From NCBI GenBank assembly GCA_021203515.1, contig JAJQAY010000140.1, forward strand, positions 39,174-103,173: a DNA stretch of 64,000 nt. Reading direction: 5' to 3'. The notes below the pieces were generated by a model. That model saw nothing but the letters and a program-made list of their open reading frames with translations. It searched no databases and had not been told where the DNA came from. Positions 31,401-42,148 of the stretch are shown piece after piece (the first letter of the stretch is position 1; each line of letters begins with the position of its first letter). The stretch comes from Bacteroides sp. GTDB taxonomy: Bacteria > Bacteroidota > Bacteroidia > Bacteroidales > Bacteroidaceae. A program made the position numbers and the translations under genes.

Positions 31401-34400
31401 TTAAAAACCTACTTGAATACCTACGCTGAATGTCCGCTTCGGAGGATATGCGTCAGACAGATAGTCTGCATCATAATATTTGGGCATATCCGAAATTGTA
31501 AACAAGTTATACGCAGCTATATTCAGTCTCAGTTTCTCCAAACCGATTTTGCCAATCAAAGATTTCGGGAAACTGTAACCCAAAATCACCTGTTTCAATT
31601 TAATATAGGAAGCATCCAGCAGATAGCCAGTCTGAGTATAACTACCAACGCCGGAACCATACATCGGGAATTTGGCATCCGTTCTTTCAGGAGTCCATGA
31701 GTTGTTGTAAGTCTCCCATGAACCTGCTCCATTACCCCAATAACTTGAAGCAGAAGACAACCAATAGCCTCTCTTGCCCACGCCCTGGAACATCAAATCC
31801 AAGTCGAAGCCTTTGTATTGGACGTTAGCAGTAATGTTGTAGCGATAACGCGGAGAACTGTTTCCGATAATCTTTCTATCACCCGGATCATCTACGGTAC
31901 TTGAGCCACTGGTGATGACACCGTCATTATCCAAATCTTTGTACCAAACGTATCCCGGATAAGGCTGTCCGCCTTTGAAATAAGCTCCATGATACAACGG
32001 CTTGCCATTGGCACCTACACCGTCGAAGTCGCTTTCCTGAAGAATGCCACCGGTTACGTATCCCCAGATGTCTCCTACGGTATATCCTTTGTACAGGCTA
32101 CCATCACCGAGTTTACCGGTAGGATTGGAAGGATAGCTCACTACTTTTGCCTTATCGTCGGAGAGTGCGGCACCTACACTATAGCTAAGTCCGTTAGAAA
32201 GTCTGTCCGACCATTTTGCCTGAAGCTCAAATCCGGTCGTTTTCAATATACCGGCATTCTCATAAGGCAGGTCATTGTCACCAATCAATGCCGGATAATC
32301 TTTTCCACCCGGAATTAAAATATCAGTTACCTTTCTTTCAAAGATATCGGCACTGAACGTCAAACGGTTTTTCAAGAAAGTAAAGTCAAAACCGAGGTTC
32401 TTAGTCGTTGATTTTCCCAAGTCAGGTTCGGATTTACCAATGAAGGAGTGGAGATACCTGTAGGATAACGTGTTCCATCGAACAGGAAGTATTCTTCTAC
32501 CAGATTGAAAACAGACTGGTACGGATATTCAGAACCCGGCTGGCTGCCCAAACATCCCCAAGAGGCTCTGATTTTAAAGTTGTCCAGCCATGTTCTGGAC
32601 CAATCCATGAACTTTTCATCCGAAACTCTCCATCCTACAGATACGGTGGGGAAGAATTGGAAACGTGAATCTTTCGGGAACTTGGAGCTACCGTCATAAC
32701 GGGCGTCCGCCTCAATCAAGTACTTACCCATATAGTTATACATGATACGACCGAACAACGCACGTGCAGAAACTTCAGAGTGAGAGTTCGAGGAAGTGTT
32801 AGCTGTAACGTCTTCTACCAAACTGGGATTCAAGATATACGGGTCGAGCATCTTCACCAACGAAATGGAAGAACCGGCATAACTTTCTTTTTCTTGGTTG
32901 ACACCCAACAACGCAGAAACATTATGCTTCTCCATAAATGTCTGGCTATAGTCGGCATATACGTTGATAGAATACTTGTCCGTTGAAGAGCGTTCTACAT
33001 AACCGCTATTATCTGTTGCCCAGCGATATTCGAGAGCAGTCCATGAATTATTGACACGTCCCTGTTTCGGGTGCGTTTTCTCTCTTTGATAAGTAGTCGG
33101 AGTGACAGAGAGATCCGCCTTTATTTTTAAAATCTTAGACAGGATGATAAATTCCGGACTAATAGAGAGGATAGTCTTGCGTCTGGAAGTGATATTACGT
33201 CCTCCGGCATACAAGTAGCTCACAGGGTTTTCTGTTACATGGTTTGGCAGAGGATCATCTGGTCCCGTCAATACCGGCTGATAAATATAGTTTTCCGGAT
33301 AGTAGGATTTTGCATACTGCCAAAGGTTTGAACCATCTGTCTGTTGCGTCGGCCCTTCATAGTCGAACACGTCGTATGAGGCCTTGGCTGCTACGTTGAA
33401 CCAGTTAGTTACCTTGGCGTTCACGCTCAACATAGTATTGTATCTTTTCAGCCTATCGGTTTTAATTTCATACATACCCTTTTGGTCTTGCATACCCATA
33501 GAGATATAATAACTGATTCTGTCACCACCGCCACTGATAGAAAGATTGTGTTTCTGAGTCGGCGTCCAGTCTTTCACCAATTCGTCATAAGGTCTTGTAT
33601 TGCCTACCCACTGGATGGCGCTACCTTCCATATAGTAAGGTTTGTTGTTTACGGGATCTTTGACGTAGTTCATCATACCCTCCATCATATCCTTGTCATG
33701 CTGGGTATATTCTGCTTTTTCACCAGTCCATATTTGTTTGTCGGCTCCGGCCTTATAGATATGATAAGAATCCAGAATATCAGGCAATTCGTAAGGTTGG
33801 TCGAAAGCTAGGTTATAGGAGTATTCAATTTTAGCTTTCTGCTTGTAATTACCTCCTTTGGTTGTCACCAATATTACACCGAAAGTAGCTCTTGTACCAT
33901 AGATAGCAGCAGCAGAAGCATCCTTCAAGAACGACATATTATCAATATCGTTCGGGTTCAACTGGTTCAAGTCTTCAGAAGTGATTTCTACACCATCCAA
34001 CAAGATTAGCGGAGAACCGGAAACGACATCAAACTTGTTCTTATCGTCATTAGACGTACCTCTCTGACGGAAGGTCGTAGCACCACGGATGTTCAAACTG
34101 GGCACTTTGTTGGGGTCACCACCGGCGATACTTACGTTCAAACCCGGAACCATACCTTGCAGCGCCTGTCCGATATTGGCAACCGGTCTGTTTTCCAAGG
34201 TTTCGGCTCCAACAGAAGCTACGGAAGCTGTCAGGTTTCCTTTCTTTTGAGATTGGAAACCGATAACCACCACTTCATCAATCATTTTGGAGTCTTCGGC
34301 TAAAGTAACATTGATTGTTCTCTGGCTGCCAACGGTCACTTCTTTAGTAACGTATCCGATGAAAGAGAATGCCAGTACACTCTTAGTTCCGGGTACAGAT

Positions 34401-34657
34401 ATACTATAGTTACCGTCAACATCTGTGATAGCTCCGGTAGCGGTTCCCTTTACCATTACTGTCACACCAATCATTGGTTCACCATTGGTATCTTTTACAA
34501 CACCTCTAATCCGCAGGTCCTGGTCAACTTTCATTGCAACGTCCGAAGCGGCATATGCCGATTGGGACATTCCTGCAGACAAAAAGAATAAGCATAGAAA
34601 AAGCATCAAATATTAATGTTTGTTCCAGTCTCTAATTAACATTTTTGCATCTTTCAT
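31401..34657 (-). pseudogene. SusC-like TonB-dependent outer-membrane transporter, frameshift and early stop
   Basis: Outer-membrane importer of the PUL glycan. After the signal peptide come the carboxypeptidase-like domain (LRIRGVVKDTNGEPMIGVTV), the EEVVVIGF-type segment (IDEVVVIGFQSQKKGN), the plug domain (VPGLNVSIAGGDPNKVPSLN, SPLILLDGVEI) and a long barrel ending in KRTFSVGIQVGF. A missing A near 32400 (GAAAAT run) splits the barrel. The natural start seems to be the ATG at 34657 (MKDAKMLIRDWNKH), but TAA at 34613-34615 follows in frame; translation could otherwise start at 34606. Repaired length is 1086 codons. Confidence 0.87.
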
Positions 34658-34682
34658 AATGTTTAAATTAAAATTAACGCTG

Positions 34683-34690
34683 CAAATCTA
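34683..34690 (-). promoter_or_regulatory. Candidate -7 box of susC
   Basis: TAGATTTG on the minus strand matches the Bacteroides -7 consensus TAnnTTTG, 25 bases before the ATG at 34657. No TTTG -33 box is seen at the expected spacing, which is common for promoters that need an activator such as the HTCS. Confidence 0.45.
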
Positions 34691-35001
34691 TGCGTATTAA
34701 AATAAGATGCTTTACTGATTTAGCTTTTTCTTTTGCTCTAATTCAAAACTCCAACATAACATATTGAAAATCAACGCATATAGCCTAGCAAATAGACTAG
34801 TAAATAAAAGTTTCTTATATCAATTTCTAATATATATTTGCAAAAGTTTAAATAAAAAGGTGCTTGCATAAACAACCCTATCAATCAATTCATCATCCGA
34901 TGAAACAACTCATCTGCAGGAAGAACCGAAGCTAAAAGTACAAAGCAATTAATTATCCGAAAATTACCTTTCTCTCTTCCCGCCACGAAGCAAATTATTC
35001 G

Positions 35002-35009
35002 TATCTTTG
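35002..35009 (+). promoter_or_regulatory. Candidate -7 box of the prolyl isomerase gene
   Basis: TATCTTTG matches TAnnTTTG exactly, 54 bases before the ATG at 35064. The -33 region shows no clear TTTG. Confidence 0.5.
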
Positions 35010-35063
35010 TCGCTTTCAGAATTGGAAAAACATATTTACTAATTAATAAAGGATAAAAAATTG

Positions 35064-35632
35064 ATGGAAACAGTAGAAAACAAGTACATCACCGTAGCAT
35101 ATAAGCTGTACTCAATCGAAAAACGGAGAAAAAGATTTCGAAGAAGAAGCACCCGCAGAACACCCGTTCCAGTTCATTTCAGGTTTGGGACTTACATTGG
35201 AACCTTTCGAGGCACAGATGAAAGACTTAAATCCGGGTGACAAATTCGACTTCACCATTGCAGCCAATGATGCTTACGGAGAGTATGACGACGACCACGT
35301 TATCGAACTCCCGAAAGATATTTTCGTAGTGGAAGGCAAATTCGACGATGAGCGTGTCGTTGAAAGGAGTAGTTATTCCCCTGATGACTTCTGAAGGCCA
35401 GCGCATCAACGGAAGCGTTGTAGAAGTGAAAGAAGAAGTAGTCGTAATGGATATGAACCACCCACTGGCAGGTTGCGACCTGAACTTTGTAGGTGAAGTT
35501 ATCGAGAGCCGTCCGGCTACCAACGAAGAACTGGCAGAAATTGCTCGCATGATGAGTGGTGGTGGTTGCAACTGCGGATGCGACGACTGCGGTGATGGAT
35601 GTGATCACAGTCATTGCGACTGTAATAGTTGA
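35064..35632 (+). pseudogene. slyD: SlyD-type FKBP peptidyl-prolyl isomerase, two frameshifts
   Basis: Starts at the ATG at 35064 (METVENKYITVAYKLYSIE). The FKBP/IF (insert-in-flap) pattern is visible in GLGLTLEPFEAQMKDLNPGD, VVEVKEEVVVMDMNHPLAG and DLNFVGEVIE; the C-terminal tail is rich in Cys, Asp and His (GGGCNCGCDDCGDGCDHSHC), as in metal-binding SlyD. One extra A near 35124 and one extra base near 35362 break the frame; removed, the gene has 189 codons. It folds proteins in the cytoplasm and may handle nickel. The stop codon TGA is formed by the arm of the repeat that follows. Confidence 0.85.
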
Positions 35633-35757
35633 AAGTGGAAAGTTGAAAGTTGAAAATTAAGGCTGCGCAATGTTTCTGTATATCAATACACAAACTGCGC
35701 AGCCTTAATTTTCAACTTTCAACTTTCAACTTTCAATTTTCAATTTTCAACTTTATT
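35628..35757. repeat. Long hairpin with GTTGAAA-repeat arms and GCGCAGCC core
   Basis: Left side: GTTGAAAGT-type units then AATTAAGGCTGCGCA (to about 35669). Right side: TGCGCAGCCTTAATTTTCAA then more CTTTCAA units. The stem includes TTGAAAATTAAGGCTGCGCA paired with its exact complement (right copy 35695-35714). It lies between convergent genes and overlaps both stop codons: TGA of the prolyl isomerase (35630) and TGA of the minus-strand gene (35740-35742), whose last codons are read from the repeat. Confidence 0.85.
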
Positions 35758-37029
35758 CGTCATTATTTGCAGCACCAACTTATCAGTTTCATTCATTCCT
35801 TGCGAGCCTATTTTTGTCAGGTTACGAATGCTCTGATCGACATCCTCGTCGATAATTCCCTCGACGGAAGTGACACAACGGTCTTCCATAGCCATGATGG
35901 CGGAAAGAACGGCGGTAGAAACGCCCGTAGTGACTTTCAGGGCACAACTGGGCTTGGCACCGTCACAAATCATTCCGGTGAGGTTAGCAATCATATTCTG
36001 AACGGCATAAGCTACTTGCTCGTAGGAGCCACCCATCAGCCACGTGATGCCGCAACTGGAACCGGCGGCAGCAACCACACAACCGCATAAAGCGGACAAG
36101 CGTCCCAAGCTTTGCTTGATATAAATCACCGTCAAATGGCTCATCATCAGCGCACGAATTAGCTCCTCCTCCGATTTTCCATTCTCTTCGGCATAAACCA
36201 AAACAGGCAGAGTGGCGGATATTCCCTGGTTACCGCTTCCCGAATTACTCATAACCGGTATCATTGCACCTGCCATGCGGGCATCGCAGGCACCGGATGT
36301 GTAAGAAAGGATATGAGAGAAGACGCTGCCTCCCATTACTTTATGCTCATAAGTGCCACGCAGCATTCTGCCCAGTCCATGACCGTAATTGCCTTCAAAC
36401 GAGCGTTCGGCAGCAGCTTTATTCAGGCGGGCTGTTTCGAGGATAAAACGAATCTCATCCAACGGAGCAGTCAGGGCAAAGTCGTAAACCTTGCGCAATG
36501 TCAATTCTACCGGCTGCTCTTGCTCTTCTCCGCTTTCTGTGCTTTGTTTGTTCAAAAGAACATCGGCATTGCGCGCTATATATATAAAAGAGGTATGACC
36601 GCCGGCAATGATGGCGGTAGCCTTGTCTTTGCCTGCTTCACAGCACACCTCTATATATAGTTTTTCCTCAATATTCTCTTTCAGGGATATATGTATGCGC
36701 TTTTCTTCAATAAATTGCTTCCATTCTTCCACCGCAGCCGGAGTACTGTCTTTCAGCACTTCCAACTGATACTCGGACTTACCAATCAGAGCACCCAATG
36801 CCACCGCAATAGGTAATCCAATCATACCCGTGCCGGGAATTCCGACTCCCATCGCATTTTTCAAGACATTGACACTTAACAAAACATTAACTTTTTCCGG
36901 TTTAGTACCTAAGATTTCTGTTGCTTTGGCCACGCATAAAGCCACAGCTATCGGTTCCGTACATCCAATGGCAGTAACGACTTCGCGCTTTATCAACGCA
37001 ATTATCTGTCTTTTTTCAGCTTCAATCAT
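35740..37029 (-). CDS. L-cysteine desulfidase / serine dehydratase alpha-like protein (UPF0597, CyuA/CdsB family)
   Basis: The family breaks down L-cysteine to sulfide, ammonia and pyruvate (CyuA of E. coli, CdsB of methanogens) and is related to the iron-sulfur L-serine dehydratase. Conserved pieces: IGCTEPIAVAL (about 19-29), GMIGLPIAVALG, SNSGSGNQGI, CGCVVAAAGSSCGI and MICDGAKPSCALKV, which supply the cysteines expected for a cluster. I start it at the ATG at 37029 (MIEAEKRQIIALIKREV); a GTG eight codons upstream is possible. 430 codons, intact. The last residues (KVEN) are encoded by the neighbouring repeat arm. Confidence 0.82.
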   Translation of the reverse strand: MIEAEKRQIIALIKREVVTAIGCTEPIAVALCVAKATEILGTKPEKVNVLLSVNVLKNAMGVGIPGTGMIGLPIAVALGALIGKSEYQLEVLKDSTPAAVEEWKQFIEEKRIHISLKENIEEKLYIEVCCEAGKDKATAIIAGGHTSFIYIARNADVLLNKQSTESGEEQEQPVELTLRKVYDFALTAPLDEIRFILETARLNKAAAERSFEGNYGHGLGRMLRGTYEHKVMGGSVFSHILSYTSGACDARMAGAMIPVMSNSGSGNQGISATLPVLVYAEENGKSEEELIRALMMSHLTVIYIKQSLGRLSALCGCVVAAAGSSCGITWLMGGSYEQVAYAVQNMIANLTGMICDGAKPSCALKVTTGVSTAVLSAIMAMEDRCVTSVEGIIDEDVDQSIRNLTKIGSQGMNETDKLVLQIMTNKVEN

Positions 37030-37163
37030 GTATGTTATATATTTTTCTAACACAAAAATACACTATTTCCCCCAAATAAATCTAACTTTGCCACCGTAAA
37101 ATTGTTCTAATACAGACTTTACAACATAATATATCATTTAGTCACTAATAATCATATAAGCCA

Positions 37164-38257
37164 ATGAGACTTAAAAACTTAGCAGCCTGCCTTTTCTTAG
37201 GGATGATAGCAACATCATGCATCAAAGACGAAGCTCCCAATGCAGAAGCAGACATCGAAACGTGTACCGTGCCGGGAAACATACTGAACCGTGAGCCGAT
37301 TATCGGCAATAACAAAGTAATCCTGCCCCTGAAAAGGAACGCAAATATCACAAAAATAGCCCCGGAGTTCACGCTAACCGCCGGAGCTACGATTACCCCT
37401 GCAAGTGGAACTGAACGGGACTTCACCACACCGCAGAAGTACACGGTTACTTCTGAAGACCGCCTGTGGACAAAAGAATACGAAGTAACCGCACAATACT
37501 CCGGCATACCAACTTCTTACCACTTTGAGGAAGCTGTACCTTATTATTATAAAGAAAACCTTACCTATTATAATTTCACGGAGACGGACGGCATTAATCG
37601 GTTGAACTGGGCGAATGCCAACGAAGGTTTCAACTATACAGGAGTAGAAGCCGCCCCACAGACTACCACACCAGTCCCGCACCAAATGGAGTAAAAGGTG
37701 ATTGCGTAAAGTTAACCACCAAAAGCACCGGTTCCTTAGGAGCTTTGCTGAAAATGTATATCGCTTCAGGCAATTTATTTATAGGGACTTTCACTTTGGA
37801 TATAGGTAATGTACTGAGAGCCACTAAGTTCGGTGCTCCATTCACTCACATACCAACCTCCATCCAAGGGTATTACAAATACAAGGCAGGTGATATATTC
37901 ACCGTAAAAGGCGAACCCGACACCAGCCGAAGAGACATTTGCGACATCTATGCCGTCTTCTACGAAACGGACGATAATGTAAATTCTCTGGACGGCACCA
38001 ATGTTTTCGACAGCCCTAACCTGATATCTGTTGCCCGCATCAACAATGCGAAAGAGACAGATCAATGGACTGAGTTCAGCATACCATTCGAAACGAGACC
38101 CGGAAAATCAATCGACCCGCAGAAGCTGGAAGACGGAGTCTATAACGTAGCTATCGTATTTGCGTCCAGCATAAAGGGAGATTTATTTGAGGGCGCCGTT
38201 GGCAGCACGCTCTATATCGACGAAGTAGAACTTAATTACACCGACCCGGAAAAATAA
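37164..38257 (+). pseudogene. PCMD-domain lipoprotein, one frameshift
   Basis: Starts at 37164 with a lipoprotein signal (LGMIATSC). The N-terminal part (about 30-120) looks like an Ig-like domain; the C-terminal part resembles the PCMD domain (putative carbohydrate metabolism) with IASGNLFIGTFTLDIGNV, FTHIPTSIQGYYKYKAGD and STLYIDEVELNY. A missing C near 37655 (CCCC run) ends the first frame at 37694; adding it gives 365 codons. The function of this domain is not established. It is 5 bases upstream of the outer-membrane protein gene and related to the two larger PCMD proteins at 39613-43684. Confidence 0.75.
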
Positions 38258-38262
38258 CAATC

Positions 38263-39049
38263 ATGAAGAAGAATATTATACTTATTTGCCTGATAGCATT
38301 GTTGGGCATCGCCACCCAGGCACAAGCACAAGAAGACCGTAATCACGGAATTATCTGGTCGGCCCTGCATGGCCTGGAATATGAAGTCAGGGCAGGAATT
38401 AGCATCGGTGGAGCCTCACCGCTCCCCATGCCGGAAGAAATCAGAGCCTTGACCGGCTATGACCCCAATGTAAACTTATCTATTGAAGGACAAATCACCA
38501 AGTGGCTTGACAAACAAAGGAAATGGGGAGTAATTTTAGGACTTCGCCTCGAAAACAAAGGAATGGAAGCCAATGCCCGCGTAAAGAACTACGGAATGGA
38601 AATCATAGGCGACGGCGGCGAACGATTGGCGGGTAACTGGACCGGAAGAGTGAAGACCAAGTTCAGAGCTTCTTACTTTTCTATTCCCCTATTGGCGGCC
38701 TATCAACTTAGCGACCGCGTAAAACTCAGTGCAGGACCGTATGTTTCGTTCAAGACTAGTGGTGACTTCAACGGATACGTATCAGAAGGTTATTTAAGAA
38801 AAGGAGACCCCACGGGAGCGAAAGTCGAATTTACAGACGGCAATACGGCTCCTTATGACTTTTCAAGCGATTTGCGCACCTTCCAGTGGGGGGGCGCAAG
38901 CAGGAGTGAACTGGAAAGCCTTTAAGCGCCTCACCGTACATGGCGACCTCATATGGGGACTGAATAACATTTTCAACAAGGATTTCCAAACGATTACATT
39001 CAATATGTATCCCATTTACCTGAATGCAGGTTTCGGGTACGCATTCTAA
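38263..39049 (+). pseudogene. Outer-membrane beta-barrel protein (PorT-like), one frameshift
   Basis: Starts at 38263 with a signal peptide (ICLIALLGIATQAQAQ). The rest alternates as in an eight-stranded barrel: YEVRAGISIGGASP, WGVILGLRLENKGM, SYFSIPLLAAYQLSDRVKLS, AGPYVSFKTSGDF, ending in YLNAGFGYAF with a terminal Phe as usual for outer-membrane proteins. The run of seven Gs near 38890 has one G too many; with six, the frame reads FQWGAQAGVNWKAF and the gene has 262 codons. It forms an operon with the PCMD lipoprotein upstream, so the two may act together at the outer membrane; the role is unknown. Confidence 0.78.
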
Positions 39050-39559
39050 AATAGCAAATTGTCATTTTGCATTTCTAAAGGCAAATACTTGTTGTTTTTC
39101 TCTCCATAGGGCAGAGTATTGCCGAAAAACGGAGCGAAAAGTTGTAATCGTCAGACAGAAAGGCAAGTATCAAAATACTTACAATGTAAACAGACGAAGA
39201 AAGGTCATTAAAAGGGGCTTTGCTTCGTTCCTCTACAGTGAACGGATCGATCATCGTAGAGGAACGAAGCGATCATCGTAGAGGAACTTAACTAACTTCC
39301 CATGAAAAGTTAACTTTGCACCTACAAGAAGTTAATAAACTGAGAATAGAAAGTCAACTTTTAAGTGCACTTTATGTATAAACCCTGCATATTATGCACA
39401 AAACTCCGTATTTATATCCTTTATTTATGCGCTAATTCTCTACTCCCTCCTTTTAGAAAAATACAGTTGTCACTATAAACAGGAAAAACATTTCTTTTTA
39501 TCACATAAACACCTTTTCATGCTTCGCTGTGTATTCTTACATTAATAGATAAAACAAAT
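39050..39559. other. Intergenic region between convergent genes
   Basis: Non-coding, with a two-unit 22-base repeat at 39226-39291. The rest is AT-rich and shows no gene or RNA that I can support. Confidence 0.45.
39226..39291. repeat. 22-base tandem repeat, two copies plus an inverted partial
   Basis: CGATCATCGTAGAGGAAC followed by GAAG (39248-39269) or TTAA (39270-39291): two direct 22-base units. The preceding 22 bases (39226-39247) start CGTTCCTCTA, the reverse complement of TAGAGGAACG in the units, so a hairpin can form. Confidence 0.7.
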
Positions 39560-39582
39560 GAACCCGGCATTATACCGGGCTC
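39560..39582 (-). terminator. Intrinsic terminator of the calycin/PCMD gene
   Basis: On the minus strand GAGCCCGG, TATAATG, CCGGGTTC then ATTTGTTTTATC, starting 31 bases after the stop at 39613. A compact GC-rich stem with a T-rich tail. Confidence 0.75.
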
Positions 39583-39612
39583 ATCACTATTCAAGAATAT
39601 TATATCAAAGAA

Positions 39613-41486
39613 TTATTCTACTGATAAAGACTTCACATACAAGCTACTCAAATCGCCTCCTTTAAATTGGTCACCCCATTTACTTGGAGTACAAACAATA
39701 GCCAATTTATATTTCTTAGAGGCATCGTAAGATCCATTTCCAACTTCTTCAAATGATATAGTCTTTTCCTGATAATCGCTCTTAGCTGTTCCATCAGTCA
39801 ATACTGCTCTCAAAATAACTTTATTGGAACTATTGATATTAGTACCATCCAAAGTCTCACTATAATCACTCACTTCATGCAGATAAGCTGCAATCGAACA
39901 TTCATCTTTGCCTTCAACAACCTCTGCTACACCTTTTTTACCATCGAGTTTATGTTGATATAATGTTTCACCCGGAGTATACCTATATGTAAACTTCAAG
40001 TTTACAGGCTTCTTATTATAAGGAACACCGAATTTTGTACTTTTCAGAGTATTGGTCATATCTATCTCAAAATTACCCGAGAATAGAGTTCCTGCTGTAA
40101 TTGCCGGAACTAACGATCCATAATTCGATTCTGTTTTAAATGTAGTAATCCGAGCAGCACCATCACTTGCCTCTGTTACGGGAAGTCCCGGGGCTGGCAA
40201 TGGTCCCCCTATCATTAGAGGTAAAAGAGCCGCTGCTCCGTTAGAAGAGTTCAACCCTTTAGGATTTCCATCCACCCATTCTTTCATATCAAATGTCATA
40301 TTAGTAGACCATTGTTCTACATAAACGATAAAGTTTTTAGTCACATTAGGGTCCTCAGCACGCATATGATAGGTAAGATAATCATTTTTACTCTTCAATA
40401 CAGAAAAATCTATCGGCTTCTTACCATCTATCTGATCTTGAGACAACTTAACATCGTCTTGTCCTGAAACATGCAGCATGATATATTCTACAGAACCTTT
40501 ATCGCTAACCTTATACTTGGGTGTCAACAACAAGTCTTCAGCAGGAGTACCTTCCCAAATTTTCAAAGTCAATGAACTGGCCTTCTTTTCCTGATCAACA
40601 ATTGCTTTTCCTTCAACGGATATTTCTTCCATACTTACTGTCTGGCTTTCAACGACCTCGCCACCTTTGAAGTTTACATTTACTTTCAGCAAACCCAAGG
40701 CATCAATATCCAACATCAAGGTCATGTTGTCTCCTGAAATAGCGCCCTTCATATCGGCAGTCACTCCACCAATCGGGTCTTGCAACGTTATAGTTCTATT
40801 TTTCGCTTCAAAACCATATACTTCTCCTCTCTTTACTACAGGAATAGTGTCAACAGTAATATCGCCCAATGCCATTTCTCCAAATGCAAAGTTCTTGATA
40901 TGCAACTTCACCATTGCCGTGTCTCTTTTTTCCATTTTATAGGAATATGGTTTTCAAGATACACACGCTGTACCAGAGTTACAGGATCGGGCAGATTGGA
41001 TACTTCAATCTTCATATCACCTTTATATACCTTCTTATATAAAGAAGTTACATTCACCGTATCGCCCTCTATCTCGGTCAGAGTAACGCTGGCAGTCAAT
41101 ATCTTCTCATCGACCGTACCTTCAACCTTTACATTATATCCGGAAACATCATCCGAAGCTTCTCCTGACAGCTTGCTGACGTACATACTTCTGGTTTCGG
41201 CTGCAAAAGTCGCATCAGGTATTTTAAACTCATCAACACCCGGAACAATATTACTTAAAATAATAGTCATCTTATCAGCACTTTCGCCTTTAGCAAGTTC
41301 AATCTTAGCACCTTCTGCAGACTCCACTCCGCCAACAGTCAACTTCAAGTCCTCTCCCGAGTATTCAGCTACAATATCTTCAACTGTAGGTGGAACTTCC
41401 GGCTTGTCGTCGTCACTACAAGCTGCAAACAGTCCCATTGAACAAATCAATGTCAATGCAAACAAATAAAATAAATTCTTTTTCAT
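39613..41486 (-). pseudogene. Calycin-like / PCMD-domain lipoprotein, one frameshift
   Basis: Starts at 41486 with a lipoprotein signal (GLFAACSDDDKPE). Two calycin-like beta-barrel segments follow (about 20-260: EYSGEDLKLTVGGVESAEGA, YNVKVEGTVDEKILTASVTL), then a linker and a C-terminal PCMD domain (about 400-620: AITAGTLFSGNFEIDMTN, KFGVPYNKKPVNLKFTYRY). A missing A in an AAAA run near 40933 separates the two parts; adding it gives 625 codons. The protein is exported and outer-membrane bound; the ligand is unknown. It is a paralogue of the next gene upstream (42149-43684). Confidence 0.75.
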
Positions 41487-42148
41487 ACTTTCAAAGTATT
41501 TGGTTGATTAATAAGCACTTCCTCTTACTATTGATAGAAGCGCGTAAGTTTCTCTTTTTATTACCGCTGCAAAATAACTACTTTTCCAACACACCTACAA
41601 GGTCGTTTTTAATCTATTAGTGTCCTCTTTTTAAGCATAAAGAGTATATATGAAGTAATAAATCGGAAGTATGACTCGCTATAATAGTGATATACAACCA
41701 TTTCTAATGGCACTTTCTTCATAAAAATAGTGGATAACATAACCGGCACATATAAGAAGAGATAAGAACGAACTATTTCCGCATATTTATCTACATTTTA
41801 TCGCATCAAACGCAAATAGGGTTACTAACCTCAAAAAAAGTCATGCACCACTTTACTACCCCACCTTCATAAATTGTTTGTATTCATTTATTCATCAGGA
41901 GTTTAACGCTCAAAGATACGAGTTCAGCACATAAGACTAAAAGGCCGCAATAATGGAAGCGGTCAACACATCATCCACTTGTCCTAAACAGATGATGCGT
42001 TTGTCCCAAACAGATGATGCGTTTGCCCCAAACAGATGATGCGTTTGCCTTCAACTAATGATGCGTAAGGGGTTACGCGTAAAAGCAAAAAGGACAGGAA
42101 ACGATTACTCGTCACCTACCCTTTCAAAAGAGTTAAACTATCTATGTA
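41487..42148. other. Intergenic, 662 bases
   Basis: Separates two paralogous lipoprotein genes on the minus strand. Apart from the 22-base tandem repeat at 41982-42069 it is AT-rich and shows no gene, terminator or RNA that I can support. Confidence 0.5.
41982..42069. repeat. 22-base tandem repeat, four copies
   Basis: Units start at 41982, 42004, 42026 and 42048. The first three are near-identical (CCYAAACAGATGATGCGTTT, with a variable first base and final G); the fourth is diverged but keeps TGATGCGT. The repeat lies after the 42149-43684 gene (minus strand). Confidence 0.85.

Larger units (their letters stand above)
34658..35063. other. Divergent intergenic region, 406 bases
   Basis: AT-rich region between susC (leftward) and the prolyl isomerase gene (rightward). 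It holds a -7 box for each side, listed separately. No repeat or RNA gene stands out. Confidence 0.5.
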
